Assembly (NCBI RefSeq): GCF_008831285.2 | Contig: NC_045146.1 | Location: 4,598,972 to 4,662,971 of the forward strand | DNA: 64,000 nucleotides | Source of the DNA: Nymphaea colorata | Taxonomy: Eukaryota; Streptophyta; Magnoliopsida; Nymphaeales; Nymphaeaceae | Reading direction: 5' to 3' | Shown: positions 59,701 to 64,000 of the stretch, piece after piece | Layout: the number at the start of each line of letters is the position of its first letter | Position numbering within the stretch: position 1 is the stretch's first letter | Made by a program: the position numbers and the translations under genes | Notes under the pieces: model-generated | Told to the model about the DNA's origin: nothing | Seen by the model: the letters and a program-made list of their open reading frames with translations, nothing else | Databases searched by the model: none

Positions 59701-62700
59701 TCAAAATAACTCAACGGTGGCGCTTCGTTGGCAACATCAGTAAAAGTATGGTTTCTATCCTTAATGCTGGTCTTCATTGATGGGGTGTAGTCTCGCCATT
59801 CATGGTGTGACGCAATGAGGATTCATGGGCAGCATCAGCCGTAACATGCACCCATTAATGCTTTGAGGGCCTTCGTGCCTCACTTTCCTCCAACAACTTC
59901 TCAATTTCATCAAAGAAACCAGGGGCTTTATTGACGGTGTGAGTACCTTCATCATGGATGGCTTTCTTTCATTGACAGCATTAGCATTTCCTCTGACCAA
60001 TGTAGTGTTGGAAGTTTTCATCTGAAAAGCCTCCCACAACAACAGGCACTTTACCCCCCATCACGTAAGGGGAGTAAAAATCGTAGTGTTAACGGTGCTA
60101 TTTGTAGGGATGCCATACACAGGGATATGGCGAAAAAAATCGTTGTAGAAGTAATGACACCATGAAAGCACCAGTTAACAACCATTTTAGTAGGCATGGT
60201 GACCCAAGGATAACCCAAACCAGTTGCCATTCATTTTATGGCATTATGAGTAGCGCTAGAGATATTGTCAGGTCAGGCGCTATTCTTTTCTACCATTGCA
60301 AATGCTAGCGGTTTGAGCTCTCATGCTAATTGTGGCACTAAAGTAGCACTATAGCTTATCAACACTGACGCTTTAAGTGCACCCAAGCTGAACACAATTG
60401 TTATGGTGTGAGAACCAACTTCTTTTCCCAAACTCATAAATTCATCCCAAAATTTCAGATAAATTCTGTCTTGAACATATCCTAGATTCAGTTATGAATG
60501 TAATAAGTCAAATCTAAATCAAAATAATCTGAAGCTAATTCTATAACTCGCTGGAAATTAACTTGAAAGAAAAAGTGAAAATAACTTCGATTTAATACTA
60601 ATAAACAAAATGAGGATGCAAATGCTGGACAGCCAACTCGTCCTTAAGTGGGACCTGCCTAGGATGACCAGGAAACTATTGGACCATGACACGTAGGTGG
60701 GGCCCATTCTACATGTGCTCAAAATCAATGTAAATGCATTCAAATGAGATGAAATGAAATGCTATACTTATTCCCTAAAATGTACGTGATGAATATTACT
60801 CCTATAAATGGTGTTAATCGATATTACCTAATGAACCATGCAGAAGAGGACCAAATGAATACACATCCTTAGTGAATGGATACACTGCAATGAAATCAAG
60901 CACAAAGCAAAAATAAGAAAAAATACAAATAGGTTTTCTTACTTCGTTAATGCCATGTGACATGCATGAGGTACGTAATCCAAGAAATAAAATCATAACT
61001 ACAATGTGCATAAACAGTTAATAAAAATTAAACACTTAGGAAAGCGGGCCCAAAGGCCAACTCGTCGATTAAGATGGAGCTGAAGGGAGATAAACAGACT
61101 GGCCTCACTCAATGAATTTGGATCCTCAATCTAAATTAATAATTGAATCTGGCTACTTTTCAAGAAGATGCTTAAATACTTAACAATCAAATAAAAGGCC
61201 ACTAGAAACATTCATGGTTGGGGCACATTCATGCTATAGTGTTACATTTAATCTATGAGTTTATCCCAACTCTTGAGGCAAATACATGGGACAATAATAT
61301 CTGTTACTATTGCAACGCTTTGTTAACCGGCTTCCAGGGAGTGGTGTATCCAAGCCAAACACATAACAAAAAACATAAGGAAGGATTATTAACTCAAAAT
61401 TCAAGTCCTGCAATTAGTTCAATAAAAGAGAAGCATTACAAAAAAAAAATATAAAGAAAACACAAATTCAAACCTGATCACTACAACATGTTGCCAATTT
61501 CAACACAATATATGTATGATCACCACGAGCCAGTCATCTAGTAATGGAAATCTATTATAAGAGATAAGTGAACTTTTGTAGGCAAGCAAAAGTGTGTATG
61601 ATTGGTTAGTAAGAAAATCATGACTAAACAGCTTGTTTGGCAACAGTAACAAGTTATTATGGTTCCATGAGCATGCCCGAAAAAACTAGGGTAAATTTAT
61701 GAAACATTATAACATAGTGTTGTTCTATGAATCTATCCCAATTTAAATTAGTTCAAGTGAATATGCGATAACCAAAACCTAAGGCTGTTAAAGCTTTTCA
61801 CTAAACTTTTAGTCCTTTTTTAATGCATATGGATGCTTTCAATAGCTGACTTTCACCGGCATGGAAGGATGCCTTTTTCATTATTACATTTTGAGAAAAA
61901 CGAAATAAAAAAACATCATCACAAATATTAGTCATACTTTGAACATGCTACCATAAAAAATAATATTGAAAACAAATGTCATCATTTTTTTCAAATACAA
62001 TATCAATAAACAACACCATGTTATTGTTGAAAAAAAAAATTTATGTGTATTTTTTCTCATTTCTTATTTTCTTAATTTCAGATTTAAAAACTGCATGTTT
62101 GAGTTTTTGTCGATATTTCTGTAAGAAAATGGATAAAATTAAACTCATGAGTTCATAATTTTTTTTTTATTACTGAAGTTTTTTAAACTTTTCGATTTTC
62201 AATTTTTTTTCTATCAAGAATAACAAAACTTTCACAATGCAAATTATTGGGAGAGAGGGCTCCCAAAACCCTTTATTAATAAAAAAAAAATGGCACAAAA
62301 TGAAAAAAAAAAAGAAAAAGAATGACAAGAAGCCAAAAAAAAAAATGCAGTTGGTGAAAGTTGAAGGACCAAAATCCGACTGTTGGACGATAGTCTCAAA
62401 CAACTGCAATATTGGTCGAATTTGCCAAATCAAGAAGATAGAAAACCTCATTGACTGGGTTTGACTAGTTGAGCAAAATACGACTAGAAAGATTCACAAA
62501 AGACAAAAATCCCATTCCACCTGTACAAGACTGAAAAATGGCTTTTTTAACTAGAAGATGCCATTTCATGCCCCAACACCAGGCTAACCTTTCCCTGTAC
62601 AATGCTAACGATGTAGAAAAAGAAATGCAACACCCCTGCTATGTAGGCTTTTGCTCCAACAATTGGCATGAATACTGAACTTCACAATACTACCATCTTT

Positions 62701-63165
62701 GGTCTTAATGATGAAAGCAATTTGTTATACTATTCTGCCCTCAGTGTAGATGGGTTAGAGCATGAAAGCAGACTGCCCTGAAGAAGGCCAGGGATGAGGA
62801 TCCAGCCCACATCTGAGTCATATTAATTAATACTTTAGCTCTGCAATTAGATGACCGTTGGGCATTGAGAAGGACTTGCTTAATGTCCTGCCATACTTTT
62901 ATACCTGAATTGAGCCACACCACCTGTCCTCCTTCATGAATAATATGATTTTTGAGATACCGGATTCTCTAAATTGACAATGTATGGGAATGTCATTGTG
63001 CATACTCTCCTCATCCATTTTGTTTCGAATTTGCATCTCCACAACCATTCTTAAGTCTGCATTACAGATTGTCCTAACTTTACCTGAAATTGAAATTTTT
63101 AGCAAGGAAATGCTAAGTCTTGTTAATGATGTTACAACATAAAAATAAGTTTGACAAAGCAGTTT
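56777..63165. other. Unassigned 6.4-kb region
   Basis: AT-rich with no recognised gene or element ends. A GC-richer patch at about 59,700-60,400 has broken open frames (minus 59,800-60,042) and no family match. Minus-strand frames at 62,741-63,105 (piece: WLNSGIKVWQDIKQVLLNAQ) look protein-like and appear shifted relative to each other; they could be another decayed exon or LINE part, but I cannot say which. A short (AC)n lies at about 59,392-59,407 and A-runs at 62,280-62,345. Confidence 0.35.
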
Positions 63166-64000
63166 CTAAAAATTTTATTATACATAGTCATAAGCCTTAG
63201 AAATGTCAAATTTTAACAATATAGAGCTCCCTTCATGAAGGGAGTTAACCAACTCATGCATCAAGAAAATATTGTTCATGGATGAATCTACCAGGTAAAA
63301 CAGCTCCTTGATTTTCTCCATTCAATCTAGCAAAATGACTACCATGATTTTTATAATGATCTTATATAGGCACTTACATAATGCAATTGATCTAAAATCT
63401 CATATCAACTGCACCAGCAAATTTTGGAATTAAAATAATATGGGCGCGGTTTACACACTTGACAAGCCGCCCAGTTTTAAAGAAACCATAAGTAGCACTT
63501 ACTACCTTGGCGATATTGTTTATAGAACTCGGTTCCAAAGCCATATAGAACCAACGATTTACCAACGCTCATACTGAAGACAACTTTTGTTACCTTTTTT
63601 CACCAAAGAGATTCGATTAGTATAGCATCATCAGTTGGAGAAACAGTTGGACCATCATCAATATTGTCAAGCATGTTTAGTAAAGGGTTTGGGGTTGCAA
63701 AGAAATTTTGGACTACATTTGTATTCAACTTGCACTTGTCTTTCCTACGGGGAACTTGGAAAAAAGTAGACTTTCTGCCACCCTCAATTCGCAATCTAAT
63801 TCCAGATTTTTGACACCAAAAGTGCCCCTCTTCTCTTAATACCACCTCCAGGTCTTGTCAAAGGCAATGTTCTAAGTTAGTCACTTCCAAAGAACCACGG
63901 GCTCCTGCAGTTTGGATTTTCTCCAACTTCTTCCAAATGTTTCGTTCTCTCTCCGATTTGGCCAACAAAAGTCGCATTCCATTTAAAATTTCGTGTCTTG
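63166..64000 (-). pseudogene. LINE (L1-type) endonuclease-RT linker and RT remnant, partial
   Basis: Reading the minus strand from the window edge: IWKKLEKIQTAGARGS, then LEVVLREEGHFWCQKSGIRL and RIEGGRKSTFFQVPRRKDK, close to the plant L1 linker pattern F-W-x-x-K-S-R-x-x-W-x-x-E-G-D-R-N-T-K-F-F-H. Then come FFKTGRLVKCVNRAHIILIP and NNIFLMHELVNSLH, then LLKFDISKAYD, the RT start and motif A. Many stops and shifts occur. The F-A-D-D box was not found downstream, so the copy ends or is broken near 63,166. The 5' part lies beyond the window. Confidence 0.7.

Noticed and set aside
1-64000. tRNA, rRNA, or organellar insert
   Set aside because: No cloverleaf with conserved TTCGA/GGTTCGA arms, rRNA core text or plastid gene text was noticed by eye. 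A dedicated scan was not possible.

Overview
The window is nuclear DNA from a plant with a large, repeat-rich genome, probably a flowering plant. The signs are AT-richness, the plant initiator-Met tRNA primer site (TGGTATCAGAGC) in two retrotransposons, a chromodomain-bearing Ty3/Gypsy element, a Ty1/Copia element, an En/Spm (CACTA) element, a LINE remnant, intron-like T-rich tracts and many microsatellites. I found no intact protein-coding gene, no tRNA or rRNA gene, and no CRISPR, operon or other prokaryotic feature. Essentially everything recognisable is a mobile element, a duplicated piece of one, or a decayed gene fragment. The species cannot be named from this sequence.

Layout. 1-11.7 kb: low-complexity, intron-like DNA with exon-like fossils on the + strand. 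These are a CHD3/PICKLE-type chromatin-remodeller fragment with an in-frame stop (about 2.56-2.66 kb), an unidentified exon-like ORF (5.05-5.30 kb) directly abutting a complete 1.7-kb CACTA element (3320-5044, TSD TAG), a piece resembling chaperonin CCT-gamma (about 7.5 kb), and a possible first exon (9583-9664) beside a small GC-rich island. 11,736-30,287: one old Ty3/Gypsy chromovirus (Tekay/Del-like) with LTRs of about 2.7-3.2 kb and TSD ATTTT. Its gag-pol is decayed. Its 3' LTR is split by a second, non-coding LTR element (20,227-28,216, TSD ATGGT) with 2.6-2.7-kb LTRs and a 2.6-kb internal region.

29,659-45,352: a tandem duplication. Unit 1 is 29,659-38,399 and unit 2 is 38,400-45,352. 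It starts inside the Gypsy 3' LTR and both outer breakpoints share ACTA. The copies look nearly identical apart from three large copy-specific indels. They carry AT-rich filler, and unit 1 also carries a relic of a CACTA transposase. 45.4-51.7 kb is unrecognised apart from a second CACTA-type relic and some palindromes. 51,743-56,771 is a complete but inactive Ty1/Copia element on the minus strand (286-bp LTRs, TSD GCATC). 56.8-63.2 kb is mostly unrecognised, and 63.2-64.0 kb holds a minus-strand LINE reverse-transcriptase remnant running off the window.

Relative history from nesting and divergence judged by eye: Gypsy insertion first, then the nested LTR element and the Copia element, and the tandem duplication last or nearly last. 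No undescribed biological system is evident. The most informative items are the three target-site-verified LTR insertions, the CACTA element next to an exon-like ORF, and the recent tandem duplication with its copy-specific deletions. All identity statements are estimates made by eye.
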